Below are positions 8,173 to 17,348 of a DNA stretch of 64,000 nucleotides, in pieces; position 1 is the stretch's first letter, and the number at the start of each line of letters is the position of its first letter. The position numbers and the translations under genes are program-made. The notes beneath the pieces are model-generated. The model saw only the letters and a list, made by a program, of their open reading frames with translations. It was not told where the DNA came from and ran no database searches. This DNA comes from Pseudomonas fluorescens (lineage in GTDB: Bacteria > Pseudomonadota > Gammaproteobacteria > Pseudomonadales > Pseudomonadaceae), in NCBI RefSeq assembly GCF_001623525.1, contig NZ_CP015225.1:992001-1056000 (forward strand), read 5' to 3'.

Positions 8173-8982
8173 ATGATCATCAGCACGTTTTCCTATCTGT
8201 GGTCGTCCACGGCAATTGATGCGATTGCGCAGTTGGCCGAGCACGGGCATCGCGTGTTCGAAGTCCCCGTCAGCTCGCCACATTGCTGGCCGGTAGAGCT
8301 CTCGACCGCAGACCGTTCCGCCGCAAGGGCGCGTCTTCATGAATACGGTGCGAAGATCAGGTCCCTCAACGCCGGCGGCTATGACCTCAATCTGGCCAGT
8401 CCCGCGGCGAATATGCGTCAGAAGAGCATCGAGCACATCAAGTCGGTCATTGACTTGGCTGCCGCTTGGGATACTCAGGAGGTGGTGATATCCCCCGGCA
8501 CCAGGCGCCCAATGATTTCCCCGCCGCTCGAGAAGACCTACGATTGGATGTACGAAAGCCTGGCAGTCCTGATTCCGCTGGCGAAACAGGCTGGCGTGCG
8601 CTTACTGCTGGAAAACACCCCGTATTGCTTTACCCCCACCATGCCGGAACTGGCGAAGGTTGTAAGCACCCTCAATGACGATGTGGTCAGGGTCGTCTAC
8701 GACATCGCCAATGCCGCTTACATCGGTGAAGATCCGGTGGCGAGTCTGCTGGCTTATCACGCCAGCATCGACTTTGTGCATGTGTCTGATACGGGGACGG
8801 ACGTATGGGGGCATGATCCAGTCGGCACCGGTGTAGTGGACTTTATCGGGTTGGGCGAGGCCGTTCACGCGACCTGCGGTATTGAAAACTGCGTACTGGA
8901 AATCATCCGCGAAGAAAATGCTTTGTATGAGCTGAACAAGGGTGTGCAGGATCTGCGTGCCAAGGGCTGGAAAATTCCGTAA
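8173..8982 (+). CDS. Sugar phosphate isomerase/epimerase-like TIM-barrel protein
   Basis: 269-residue member of the xylose-isomerase-like / AP-endonuclease-2 TIM-barrel superfamily. Likely divalent-metal ligands are visible at barrel strand ends: glutamate in LLLENTP, aspartate in VVYDIANA, histidine in DFVHVSD and glutamate in VLEIIRE. The ATG at 8173 follows GAAAGGA (8157-8163) at good spacing; the longer frame from 8125 lacks such a site. The superfamily includes ketose epimerases, inosose dehydratase (IolE) and 3-dehydroshikimate dehydratase (AsbF). With a shikimate-dehydrogenase-like gene and an MHS transporter nearby, the last is an attractive but unproven choice. Confidence 0.8.
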   Translation: MIISTFSYLWSSTAIDAIAQLAEHGHRVFEVPVSSPHCWPVELSTADRSAARARLHEYGAKIRSLNAGGYDLNLASPAANMRQKSIEHIKSVIDLAAAWDTQEVVISPGTRRPMISPPLEKTYDWMYESLAVLIPLAKQAGVRLLLENTPYCFTPTMPELAKVVSTLNDDVVRVVYDIANAAYIGEDPVASLLAYHASIDFVHVSDTGTDVWGHDPVGTGVVDFIGLGEAVHATCGIENCVLEIIREENALYELNKGVQDLRAKGWKIP

Positions 8983-8989
8983 TCGTCCA

Positions 8990-9020
8990 CCGGTCGCTTG
9001 TCGCTACCGTCTGCGACCGG
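8990..9020. terminator. Hairpin after the TIM-barrel gene
   Basis: CCGGTCGC (8990-8997) pairs with GCGACCGG (9013-9020) across a 15-base loop, starting eight bases after the stop codon. There is no T run, so it may be a weak terminator or only an mRNA-stabilising stem. Confidence 0.35.
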
Positions 9021-9156
9021 ATAGTTCAAGTAGCCTTGAGGCCCGCAACGGGCCCAGGTGACAGCGTTTACACCAGCAATGCATGCGCGCGATCATAGGG
9101 GGTTCGCAGGCTTCGGCCTGCTGGAGCCCGTCATGATTGCGATGATGCGCGCGGTG

Positions 9157-9963
9157 CTACCGCAGAGGTAGCGAATCATCACCACTGACCGAAGCCCAGA
9201 GCGACCAGCATTCGCCTACTCTGATCGCCGAGCGCTTCAAATGTTCGATATGAGCACTCAGGGTTTCCTCCCGCATGCGTGCGATGGGGCCGGCGACGCT
9301 CAGGGTGGCCACCGGGCCCGAGTTGTCTGGCCGCGAGGTATCGAATACAGCAACCGCCACGACACACACACCCACTTCACCTTCTTCTCGAACGACTGCG
9401 TGTCCGTCTTTGCGGATCTGAGCGATGTCATCAAAGATGTCGCGAATCGAAACGCGCGCATTGGGTCCTGCGTAGTCTCGGCTGTTCTCGATGTCCCAGG
9501 CGGCGAGAATTCGCATGGCGCGCTCATCGCGCATAGTGGAAAGCCATACTTTGCCCGCCGCGGTTGTGTGGGGAATGATTTTTTCATCCAGGGCTCGGCG
9601 GTACTGAAGCCCTCTGGTGTTTTGCGTGGCTTGCAGCACCCAGGTCAGGTGATCCTCTGCAACTGCCGCCAAGCGGACGTGCTCGCCGGTTTCGCTGGCC
9701 AGCTCGTTGAGCAAGGGTTGCATGATCCTGGCGAAGCCCGTTTCAGAGATGAAGTTCACGCCCATGCTGGGGATTTTCAGCGTCAGGCGGTAATGATCCT
9801 GTTCGTCCTGGTAGACGTAGCCTCTTTCTCGCAGCGCGCTCAATATGCGGTGGGCCGTGGCCATGGCAACTTGGGTTCGCTCGCCGATTTCAGACAGGGC
9901 GAGACCGTCCGGGTGGGACAGCAGCAGTTCCAAGGTGTTGAAGTAGCGGCCAATGTGTGACAA
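9157..9963 (-). CDS. IclR family transcriptional regulator
   Basis: 268 residues. The N-terminal winged helix-turn-helix is short and begins almost at the start codon (LSEIGERTQVAMATAHRILSALRERG, about residues 22-47, quoted in part: VAMATAHRILSALRERGYV). The C-terminal effector domain has TAAGKVWLSTM and VGVCVVAVAVFD, typical of IclR. The protein sits between the TIM-barrel gene and the Gfo/Idh gene. It probably controls the surrounding SDR, isomerase, dehydrogenase and MHS transporter genes through the TGGAA-type palindromes, which is inference. Confidence 0.87.
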   Translation of the reverse strand: MSHIGRYFNTLELLLSHPDGLALSEIGERTQVAMATAHRILSALRERGYVYQDEQDHYRLTLKIPSMGVNFISETGFARIMQPLLNELASETGEHVRLAAVAEDHLTWVLQATQNTRGLQYRRALDEKIIPHTTAAGKVWLSTMRDERAMRILAAWDIENSRDYAGPNARVSIRDIFDDIAQIRKDGHAVVREEGEVGVCVVAVAVFDTSRPDNSGPVATLSVAGPIARMREETLSAHIEHLKRSAIRVGECWSLWASVSGDDSLPLR

Positions 9964-10008
9964 TTTTTAAATCCTCTTTTTTGCCAGCAATGGCCAGCCA
10001 ACATTGTG

Positions 10009-11037
10009 TCAGGGGTACTGGAGTGTGATGGGAATGCCGCCGAGGCGGTCTGACTCATAGGCCGCCTCGATGATGCGCATGACGTGGTGCATGGTTGCAA
10101 GTCCGGCACCGGTATACGCCGTCTCACGGCCAGGGGTGAGGACATCGGTTACGAAATTGTCGTAATACACGTCAGAGTTCAGGCTCATGGTCAGGTCACT
10201 TGCCTCTCCAACCGCGTCGATCAGGCGCAAGCCATCCGGGGTCGAACGCACGTAGAACTGATCGGTTGACAATGAAAACGAGTACTCCCGTTGCTCGGGC
10301 GTGTTAGCCGGGTAATTGTAGCCAGTTTCGATGGTGCAGATGCAGCCGCTCTCGGTCACCAGGGTCATCATTGAGGCGATCTCTACGGCGGTCAGCTGCG
10401 GGTCGCGATGCATGACGGCGGACACGCTGCATATGCGCTCTCCGGACATTTGCTGCGCCAGATCGACGAAATGAGGGGCAAGGTTGATCGTGCATCCGCC
10501 ACCCGAGCGTTTCGGGTCAAGCATCCAGGCGCAACTGTTCGTCAAATAGCGTCCGGGCGGGCCGGCGTTGAATCGAAACGACAGGGTTCTCCATTTGGCG
10601 CCACTCTGCGACGCCGCATGCTTGACGCGGTTCAGTAATTCACTGTGTCTCCAAACCAACGGCACCGCGGTGAACACGCCGGCGGCTTCGGCGAGTTGGT
10701 GCAGGTCCAGTACTTCATGCTGGGTAAGCCCGCAGGGCTTCTCCATCGCGAACGGAATGTTGCGCTCGACCAATGCCTTGCCCATGGCATGCAGCTCATC
10801 GTGCGGACCAAAGGCGAAGGCGAAATCAGCCTCTTCGTTGTCCAGCAGGGTTTTCCAGTGACTGTAGAGCTGCGCTCCGAAGCGCTGGGCGAGGGCGGGA
10901 CCACGCGACCCGGTAGCGTCGGATACCGCCGTGACGGTCACATCAGGCAGGCGCTCAAGGGCATCAAGGTAGAGCGTGGTGTGCCAGTGGCTTACTTCCA
11001 GAAGAACGACTTTCAAACATTCATTCCTTATAAACAA
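10009..11037 (-). CDS. Gfo/Idh/MocA family oxidoreductase
   Basis: 342 residues. The usual EKP motif appears as MEKPCGLT near residue 99, and the family catalytic-domain pattern GGGCTINLAPHFVDL follows near 180. The N-terminal Rossmann region is unusual: the common GxGxxG is replaced by VVLLEVSHWHTTLYLDAL, so cofactor binding may differ or be weak. Family members oxidise sugars, inositols or hydroaromatic alcohols with NAD(P). It lies directly upstream (45 bases) of the IclR gene on the same strand. Confidence 0.8.
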   Translation of the reverse strand: MFIRNECLKVVLLEVSHWHTTLYLDALERLPDVTVTAVSDATGSRGPALAQRFGAQLYSHWKTLLDNEEADFAFAFGPHDELHAMGKALVERNIPFAMEKPCGLTQHEVLDLHQLAEAAGVFTAVPLVWRHSELLNRVKHAASQSGAKWRTLSFRFNAGPPGRYLTNSCAWMLDPKRSGGGCTINLAPHFVDLAQQMSGERICSVSAVMHRDPQLTAVEIASMMTLVTESGCICTIETGYNYPANTPEQREYSFSLSTDQFYVRSTPDGLRLIDAVGEASDLTMSLNSDVYYDNFVTDVLTPGRETAYTGAGLATMHHVMRIIEAAYESDRLGGIPITLQYP

Positions 11038-11312
11038 ATATGTTTGACGAACTTGCCGGTGCCCTCGGGGTGCGGATCAAGCCCGAATATAACAGCGCAC
11101 GAGCCACGTTTCCGAGGGGGCGTAGTAGGCTAGCACGACGTGATTACGAACGGAAGTTGGTTTCGTTTTGCTGAATGGCGACGTGTGGTGTCTGAGATGA
11201 GGTGCAATTTCAACAGGCGCACGAAAATGTGCACATGCCGGGGCAGTGCACATCGTTAATCGTTTCGGTTCGGATTATTGAGAGGGGAGGCAGGGTAGGT
11301 TGTACCGGACCC

Positions 11313-12137
11313 TTACAATTCGGTCGAGTAGCGACGCTCGATGTCTTCGAAACCTAGAAAACTCAATGCCAGCAGGGCTTGACCTACGTGCATAGGCTGG
11401 CCATCGAGGGTTTGACAGCCGCGCGATTGCGCCTCAAGCAGCAAGGCAGTCGGCTCTGACCTGGTGATGATATCGACCACCACCGTCGCTGGGTCCAGCC
11501 GCGTTGCGTCTATAGGCATTGGATCATCAGGGTTCATGCCGAGTGGGGTAGCATTGATCACGATGTCATGCCCTGCTGGGTCTGCCGGGCCTGCATACAC
11601 AGCGCACGGACCCTCTTTGGCAACTCGGTGTACAAGGTCCGAGGCGCGGTGTGGATCCAGGTCTGAAATGACCAGTGATCGTGCGCCAGCCGCGGCAACG
11701 GCAAACGCGATTGCCCGTCCCGAGCCGCCAGCGCCTATAAGCAGAACAGATTTTCCCACCAGGGAAACTCCATGGCGCTGCATGCCGGCTACGCAACCAA
11801 GTCCGTCGAACACAGCGCCCACCCAGCGCCCGTCATTGTCACAACGAACGACGTTGATTGCGCCGATCTGGCGCGCAGTAGGGTGGAGCTCATCCACGAT
11901 ATCCAGCATGCTCTGCTTGTGCGGCATGGTCACCAGAAGTCCAGCGAGGTTGCGCACGGCTCGCACGCCTTTGACAAACTCAGCCAGGTCCCCCGTACCT
12001 ATCTCCAATGGAATGCAGACGGCGTCAGCCTGTGCTTCGGCAAACAACTTATTCAACAGCATTGGAGACTTGGCGCTCCTGAGTGGATCACCGATCAATC
12101 CATATATACGCGTGGTGCCTGTGATGCGTGGATGCAT
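11313..12137 (-). CDS. Shikimate dehydrogenase-like protein (AroE family)
   Basis: 274 residues with both AroE domains. The substrate domain has SAKSPML (shikimate-binding serines) and VTMPHK with the catalytic lysine. The NADP domain has LLIGAGGSGRAIAF, followed by NATPLGMNP and a C-terminal GQALLALSF. The NTDG motif of housekeeping AroE reads VFDG, keeping the catalytic aspartate but not the asparagine and threonine. This suggests a catabolic or divergent paralogue rather than the biosynthetic enzyme. Pseudomonas genomes carry several such AroE-like copies. Its neighbour is an MHS transporter of the family that includes the shikimate carrier ShiA. Confidence 0.85.
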   Translation of the reverse strand: MHPRITGTTRIYGLIGDPLRSAKSPMLLNKLFAEAQADAVCIPLEIGTGDLAEFVKGVRAVRNLAGLLVTMPHKQSMLDIVDELHPTARQIGAINVVRCDNDGRWVGAVFDGLGCVAGMQRHGVSLVGKSVLLIGAGGSGRAIAFAVAAAGARSLVISDLDPHRASDLVHRVAKEGPCAVYAGPADPAGHDIVINATPLGMNPDDPMPIDATRLDPATVVVDIITRSEPTALLLEAQSRGCQTLDGQPMHVGQALLALSFLGFEDIERRYSTEL

Positions 12138-12288
12138 GTCAACCTACTTGTCATTGGCTATTGCACGCCAGTTGCCGGTATGCAGATATCGGAATCCCCC
12201 CTGACAGAGCGTGCATATCCACTGCCGTGCTGCTCGAAGCGCTGTGCAGAAAAACTGAGCAGCGCGGCGGTGGTGAAGGGGGCGGTCG

Positions 12289-13731
12289 TCAGGAGCGCAT
12301 CACCGGCGCTGATTTTTTAAATGCTTGATTGGAGGCATTGGCGTTTGACTTGGGATTGGATTTTTCCCGCACCTGTTCGTATTCCTCCTCTGACATCGGG
12401 ACAGCATTGGGGTCACCGAGGTCTTTCAGACGAATCCGGAAGGTTTCCCGGGTAGTAATAGCGGCGATAGCGGAGATTAAACAGATGCCAAAAGTCAGTG
12501 CCCCAATTTTTAGAGGGATATTCTCGCTACCGGGAGGCGCAACAGATACGAAAAGGGCCGGCAGAAACGCTGTGCATGCCACGCCTATGTTCTGTCCAAT
12601 GGCCATGCCGGTAACACGTACCCGTGTACGGAACAGTTCCGGAAACAAACTCGGGAACACACCATTGAAGCCTTGGTAAGCCACACCCCACATGAGCAAC
12701 GATAGAACCAGCGAAAGCCACATATTGTGAATGCTGATCGCATAGAGGTAGCCAAATGACAATACGCCGCCGCACAGAACGCCAACAATCACCGGAGGCT
12801 TGCGGCCAATTCTATCGGAGAGCTTACCGACGAAGGGGATAAGGATAACTGCGCATATATTGCCTAGCACCGGTATCCACATGAATAAGCCGGAAGGAAA
12901 TCCAATGCCGTAGGCGGGTTGCACTGCATAGGTCGCACCGAATACAGAGGCGACGATTGCAAGTACCGCAGAGAGCGCCATGCAGATGACGCGTAGCAGA
13001 TCGCCCCAACTCTGCGTGAGCACTTCGATCACAGGTAGTTTACGGGGCTCGGTGTGTGTCTGCGCCTCAGTGAAGATCGGAGCCTCATGAACCTGACGCC
13101 GGATGATCCATCCCATGACGAGCACCACTGCGCTGAGCAGGAATGGAATCCGCCAGCCCCAAGAAGCAAACTGATCGGCTGGCATGAACTGGGCAAGCGG
13201 CAGGAAAACCGCTGCGGCTAGCAGTTGCCCGGCTTGGACGCCTTGAAGGGTAAAACTTGCGAAGTAACCGCGACGCCCATCAGGCGCATGTTCCAGGGTC
13301 ATGGAACTTGCACAAGACACTTCACCCGCGACCGCAAAACCTTGAATCAGACGCAACAATATCAATAGGGAAGGAGCCCAGATACCAATCTGTGCATAGG
13401 TAGGGAGCAGACCGATGCACATCGTCGACGCGCCCATCAGGAACATGCAGTAAACGAGCACCGTTTTGCGTCCGTGTCGGTCGCCCATGTGCCCTAAGAC
13501 CACAGCGCCTATCGGTCGGGCAATATAACCAACGCCGAAACTGGCCAGCGAAATGATAATCCCTACCGTTGGGTTGTCTGACGGAAAGAACAGCTGTGGG
13601 AAAAGTAGCGCTGCCGCGGTGGCATAGATAAAAAAGTCGTAGTACTCCAGTGCCGAGCCTATCCAGCCGCTCGCTGCGGCCTTTTTAGACTGACGCTTGG
13701 AGTGTGAATCGCCTTGAATGCTTTGGCTCAT
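12289..13731 (-). CDS. MFS transporter, metabolite:H+ symporter (MHS) family
   Basis: 480-residue inner-membrane carrier with about 12 hydrophobic helices. The MHS hallmark WIGSALEYYDFFIYATAAAL opens helix 1. The cytoplasmic loop 2-3 motif is GHMGDRHGRKTVL, and a repeat of it occurs in the second half as GKLSDRIGRKPPVI. The C-terminal tail is hydrophilic and rich in asparagine and lysine. MHS carriers import shikimate, dicarboxylates, proline/betaine or aromatic acids. The shikimate-dehydrogenase-like gene downstream points to a hydroaromatic acid. An IclR-type palindrome lies 32 bases upstream of the start. Confidence 0.88.
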   Translation of the reverse strand: MSQSIQGDSHSKRQSKKAAASGWIGSALEYYDFFIYATAAALLFPQLFFPSDNPTVGIIISLASFGVGYIARPIGAVVLGHMGDRHGRKTVLVYCMFLMGASTMCIGLLPTYAQIGIWAPSLLILLRLIQGFAVAGEVSCASSMTLEHAPDGRRGYFASFTLQGVQAGQLLAAAVFLPLAQFMPADQFASWGWRIPFLLSAVVLVMGWIIRRQVHEAPIFTEAQTHTEPRKLPVIEVLTQSWGDLLRVICMALSAVLAIVASVFGATYAVQPAYGIGFPSGLFMWIPVLGNICAVILIPFVGKLSDRIGRKPPVIVGVLCGGVLSFGYLYAISIHNMWLSLVLSLLMWGVAYQGFNGVFPSLFPELFRTRVRVTGMAIGQNIGVACTAFLPALFVSVAPPGSENIPLKIGALTFGICLISAIAAITTRETFRIRLKDLGDPNAVPMSEEEYEQVREKSNPKSNANASNQAFKKSAPVMRS

Positions 13732-14036
13732 GACATGTCTCCGGATTCTCGGTTGTTGTTATTGTAACGCCGTTCCATCAGTAATTCTGTTACCAGATTC
13801 GTCGCCTTGTCAAGGGAGTTCCTTTAGTCGATCAAGGCATGGCGCTGGTTCTCTGCAAGGTGCCTCGTCGCACCGGGCGGGCACGCTGGAGCCCGCTCAT
13901 GCAACAGTGCGAAGTTGTTAGGAGGATGAACGGGCTTCGAAGCGTCAAGCTCTCGGCACTGTGGCTTCCTGCGAAGAGCGATGACGCCAACGACAAGTTT
14001 TACCGTTGTCGTACGCCGCCTTTCACATTTACCAAC
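13732..14036. other. Intergenic stretch between transporter and semialdehyde dehydrogenase
   Basis: 305 bases. It holds the transporter promoter with the operator at 13763-13777. A weak stem ACGACAA/TTGTCGT at 13990-14012 follows the dehydrogenase gene, with no T run. No gene is supported. Confidence 0.5.
13763..13777. promoter_or_regulatory. Putative IclR-type operator upstream of the MHS transporter
   Basis: TGTAACGCCGTTCCA differs at only two positions from the palindrome TGGAACGCGGTTCCA at 19852-19866. It is placed just before the transporter start, where a repressor could block transcription. Confidence 0.45.
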
Positions 14037-15617
14037 CTACAAGCGATCTCTCGAAAGACACCCGTCGACGAGCCTCGAAATGTTCAACGGATTCGCGTTC
14101 TTGAGCGCATCGGGAAGCAACGCGTCGGGGTAGTTCTGGAAGCAGACTGGCCTCAGGAAACGGTCGATGGCCAAGGTGCCGACCGAGGTGCCGCGGCTAT
14201 CGGACGTGGCAGGATAAGGGCCGCCGTGCACCATTGAATCGCAGACCTCGACACCCGTTGGGTAGCCATTGATGAGGATGCGACCAACCTTCATCTCCAA
14301 CAAAGCAGTCAGCTCTGTGAATTGCGTAAGGTCTTCTGGCTCGCCAATCAAGGTGGCGGTCAATTGTCCGCGAAGGGCATTGATGGCAGCGCTGAGTTGG
14401 GCCTGGTCAGCGACCTCAATGAAGATGGACGTGGGGCCGAAGATTTCTTCTTGAAGAACCTTGTCGCCGTTAAGCAGCAACTCTACGTCGGCCTTGAACA
14501 ACTGTGGCTGGGCCTGGTGAGCCTGCTGGTCGCTGCCAGCTAGGTGCACGATGCCAGGGTGCGCATGCAGGTTCTGCAAGCCAGCCGCGTAGCTGCGCAG
14601 GGTGCCCGCATTGAGCATTGTCTGTGCCGGTTGGTCGTTCATCAACGCTGCCACTCTGTCCTGAAAAGCAGTGAAAGCATCCGAGCGAATGCCCACTACC
14701 AGCCCGGGATTGGTGCAAAACTGCCCACAACCTTGAACCACCGATGCGGCAAGATCGTGAGCGATACTGTCGGCTCGACGCGAGAGCGCATGAGGCAGGA
14801 TCACGACCGGGTTGATGCTCGACATCTCAGCGAAGACTGGAATGGGCTCGGGGCGAGCGGCGGCCATATCGCACAACGCTCGACCACCCTTGAGCGAGCC
14901 GGTAAAGCCAACGCCCTTGATGAGCGGGTGTTTTACCAGGGCTTCGCCTACGCCACTGCCATAAATCATGTTGAAGACACCGGCGGGCATGCCGCTGCGT
15001 TCGGCCGCGCGGATGATCGCATTGGCGACTTGTTCTGCAGTGGCCATATGGCCGCTGTGGGCTTTGAATACCACCGGACAACCCGCCGCGAGCGCGGAGG
15101 CGGTATCGCCGCCGGCCGTGGAGAAAGCCAACGGGAAATTACTTGCCCCAAACACAGCGACCGGACCGATTGCGGTGCGGTACTGGCGAAGGTCAGGACG
15201 TGGCAACGGCTTGCGAAGGGGTAGTGCCTGGTCGATGCGGGCCCCATAGAAGTCACCACGCCGCAACACGTTTGCAAACAAGCGCATTTGACCGCTGGTA
15301 CGTGCGCGTTCGCCCTGGATGCGGGCGACAGGCAGTGCTGTTTCCCGGCAAACCAACGCAATGAACTCATCGTCCAAAGCCTCTAGCTCTTGCGCAATGG
15401 CATCGAGAAATTCAGCCCGTTTGCTCGCGCTCAGGGTGCGGTAGCTGGAAAAAGCATGGTGGGCTGCATGAGCCGCGTTCTCGACTTCTTGCGCAGTCGC
15501 CTGGTGGAACGCATAGGGTAAGGTTTCCCCTGTGCTGGCATCCACGCTCTTGACGATGATGGTGCCGGCGGCGCTACGCTGGCCGCCGATAAAGTTCTGG
15601 CCGGTGATGAGGGACAT
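14037..15617 (-). CDS. Alpha-ketoglutarate semialdehyde dehydrogenase (aldehyde dehydrogenase, NADP-type)
   Basis: 526 residues, the usual length of bacterial 2,5-dioxopentanoate dehydrogenases. The N-terminus LITGQNFIGGQ is typical of that group. Motifs in order: FGASNFPLAFSTAGGDTASA, VFKAHSGH (cofactor lysine), GFTGSLKGG, the general-base glutamate in FAEMSSINP, and the catalytic cysteine in GCGQFCTNPG. The enzyme oxidises 2-oxoglutarate semialdehyde to 2-oxoglutarate, the last step of non-phosphorylative pentose, hexarate and hydroxyproline catabolism. It lies 60 bases downstream of the UxaA/GarD-type dehydratase on the same strand, so the two form an operon. Confidence 0.88.
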   Translation of the reverse strand: MSLITGQNFIGGQRSAAGTIIVKSVDASTGETLPYAFHQATAQEVENAAHAAHHAFSSYRTLSASKRAEFLDAIAQELEALDDEFIALVCRETALPVARIQGERARTSGQMRLFANVLRRGDFYGARIDQALPLRKPLPRPDLRQYRTAIGPVAVFGASNFPLAFSTAGGDTASALAAGCPVVFKAHSGHMATAEQVANAIIRAAERSGMPAGVFNMIYGSGVGEALVKHPLIKGVGFTGSLKGGRALCDMAAARPEPIPVFAEMSSINPVVILPHALSRRADSIAHDLAASVVQGCGQFCTNPGLVVGIRSDAFTAFQDRVAALMNDQPAQTMLNAGTLRSYAAGLQNLHAHPGIVHLAGSDQQAHQAQPQLFKADVELLLNGDKVLQEEIFGPTSIFIEVADQAQLSAAINALRGQLTATLIGEPEDLTQFTELTALLEMKVGRILINGYPTGVEVCDSMVHGGPYPATSDSRGTSVGTLAIDRFLRPVCFQNYPDALLPDALKNANPLNISRLVDGCLSRDRL

Positions 15618-15677
15618 GGTTGTCTCCAGGTTGAATGTGCATGTGATAGAAGGGCAAGGCGTCCCCAGGACTGAAAA

Positions 15678-17225
15678 TCAGGTGACGGCGCCGATCTGCC
15701 AAGGCACGAACTCATTTTGTCCGTATCCGTGTTGTTCGCTCATGCTGCGTTCGCCCGAGGCAATGCGCAGCATGGTTTCAAAGATTGCTGCACCGCATGC
15801 CTCGATGGTCAAAGTGTCTTCGGCTATTTCGCCGCAGTTGATGTCCATGTCTTCTCGCTGACGTGCCCATAAGGCGCTATTGGTCGCCAGCTTGATTGAT
15901 GGGGCAGGGGCACAGCCATAGGCCGAGCCACGACCGGTGGTAAACGCAATCAGGTTCGCACCACCGGCGACCTGACCGGTTGCCGAGACCGGGTCATAGC
16001 CTGGGGTGTCCATGAAAACCAGCCCGTTGGCCGTGACGGCCTGGGCGTATTCGTAGACATCCATCAGGTTGCTCGAACCCGCCTTTGCCACCGCGCCCAG
16101 CGACTTTTCCAGAATGGTGGTCAAGCCACCGGCCTTGTTGCCGGCAGAGGGGTTATTGTTCAGTTCGGCTCCCATACGCTCGCAGTACTGTTCCCACCAA
16201 TGAATGCGAGCGATGAGTTTTTCGCCGACTTCACGGCTCACAGCCCGTCGTGTCAGCAAGTGTTCGGCACCGTATATTTCCGGGGTTTCGGAGAGAATCG
16301 CGGTACCGCCGCAGGCGACCAGGCGATCCACTGCGTTGCCCAGCGCTGGGTTGGCAGTAATGCCGGAGTAGCCATCCGAGCCGCCGCACTGAAGCCCGAC
16401 GGTCAGATGGCGAGCGCTGACCGGTTCACGCTGAATTTGATTGGCCTCGCCAAGCAATTGCTTCACATGGTCAATGCCACTGGCGATGGCCTTGGATGTA
16501 CCGCCACTGTCCTGGATATTGAACGTGCGTAGGGTATTGCTGCGGGTGAGTCCTTGCGTTGTGAGTAATGAGTCGATTTGGTTCGTCTCGCAGCCCAACC
16601 CGATCACCAGCACGGCCGCAAAGTTGGCGTGGGTCGCATATCCGGCTAATGTCCGGCGCAACATGCTCAAACCGTCACCCGCTGGATCAACGGCGCAGCC
16701 GGCGGAATGTGTCAGGGCGACAACACCGTCGACGTTTGGATACGCTTGCAGTGCAGCGGGATTGATGTCTCGACGAAAATGGTCGGCGATGGCCCGGGCG
16801 ACTGTGGCAGAGCAATTCACGGACGTAAGAATGCCGATGTAGTTACGCGTCGCGACGCGTCCATCCGGGCGTACGATACCCATGAACGACGGGGCTTCAC
16901 TGGGCGTGACGCTGGGCTTTGCATCGACGCTGAAAGCATAATCTCGAGCGAATTCCCCCATGGCCAGATTGTGCACATGGATATGCTCGCCTGCTTCTAT
17001 GTCGACAACAGCAAAACCAATGATTTGCCCATAGCGCCTTACTGGTTGGCCGGCTTCGATACGTCGGGAAGCCACTTTATGGCCCGGCACGATCGCTTGC
17101 CGGATGGTCACGCCTTCCTGTTCAAGGATTTCGCCAGCGAGTAGCGGTCGGCGTGCAATCAGCACATCGTCCAGCGGGTTCAAGCGCAGCACAGCTGCTG
17201 CGCCGGTTTTCATGATCAGTTCCAT
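15678..17225 (-). CDS. UxaA/GarD family sugar-acid dehydratase
   Basis: 515 residues with the full architecture of galactarate/altronate dehydratases: an N-terminal SAF domain (about 1-95, LNPLDDVLIARRPL), the central UxaA domain starting FMGIVRPDGRVATRNYIGIL, and the C-terminal domain with GLQCGGSDGYSGITANPALG and FTTGRGSAYGCAPAPSIKLA. Cysteines and histidines for the iron site (ALTHSAGC, IGLGCETNQ) are present. The reaction is removal of water from an aldonic or aldaric acid to give a 2-keto-3-deoxy acid. Length and ending resemble GarD more than UxaA, but the substrate (galactarate, altronate, a pentonate) is not fixed by sequence. Confidence 0.87.
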   Translation of the reverse strand: MELIMKTGAAAVLRLNPLDDVLIARRPLLAGEILEQEGVTIRQAIVPGHKVASRRIEAGQPVRRYGQIIGFAVVDIEAGEHIHVHNLAMGEFARDYAFSVDAKPSVTPSEAPSFMGIVRPDGRVATRNYIGILTSVNCSATVARAIADHFRRDINPAALQAYPNVDGVVALTHSAGCAVDPAGDGLSMLRRTLAGYATHANFAAVLVIGLGCETNQIDSLLTTQGLTRSNTLRTFNIQDSGGTSKAIASGIDHVKQLLGEANQIQREPVSARHLTVGLQCGGSDGYSGITANPALGNAVDRLVACGGTAILSETPEIYGAEHLLTRRAVSREVGEKLIARIHWWEQYCERMGAELNNNPSAGNKAGGLTTILEKSLGAVAKAGSSNLMDVYEYAQAVTANGLVFMDTPGYDPVSATGQVAGGANLIAFTTGRGSAYGCAPAPSIKLATNSALWARQREDMDINCGEIAEDTLTIEACGAAIFETMLRIASGERSMSEQHGYGQNEFVPWQIGAVT

Positions 17226-17348
17226 CGCATCCTCACGGGCTGCTGGGTGGTGGGCGGTCGCTAATAGCGCCGCACTTTTGTGCCGGCACTATAGGATTCA
17301 TGGAAATGGCTGCCTAATGAGAGCTTTCGATTGCTCGATAACTTTGCC

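Noticed and set aside
14544..15224. 226-codon plus-strand frame in the semialdehyde dehydrogenase
   Set aside because: Antisense of a gene with all aldehyde dehydrogenase motifs.
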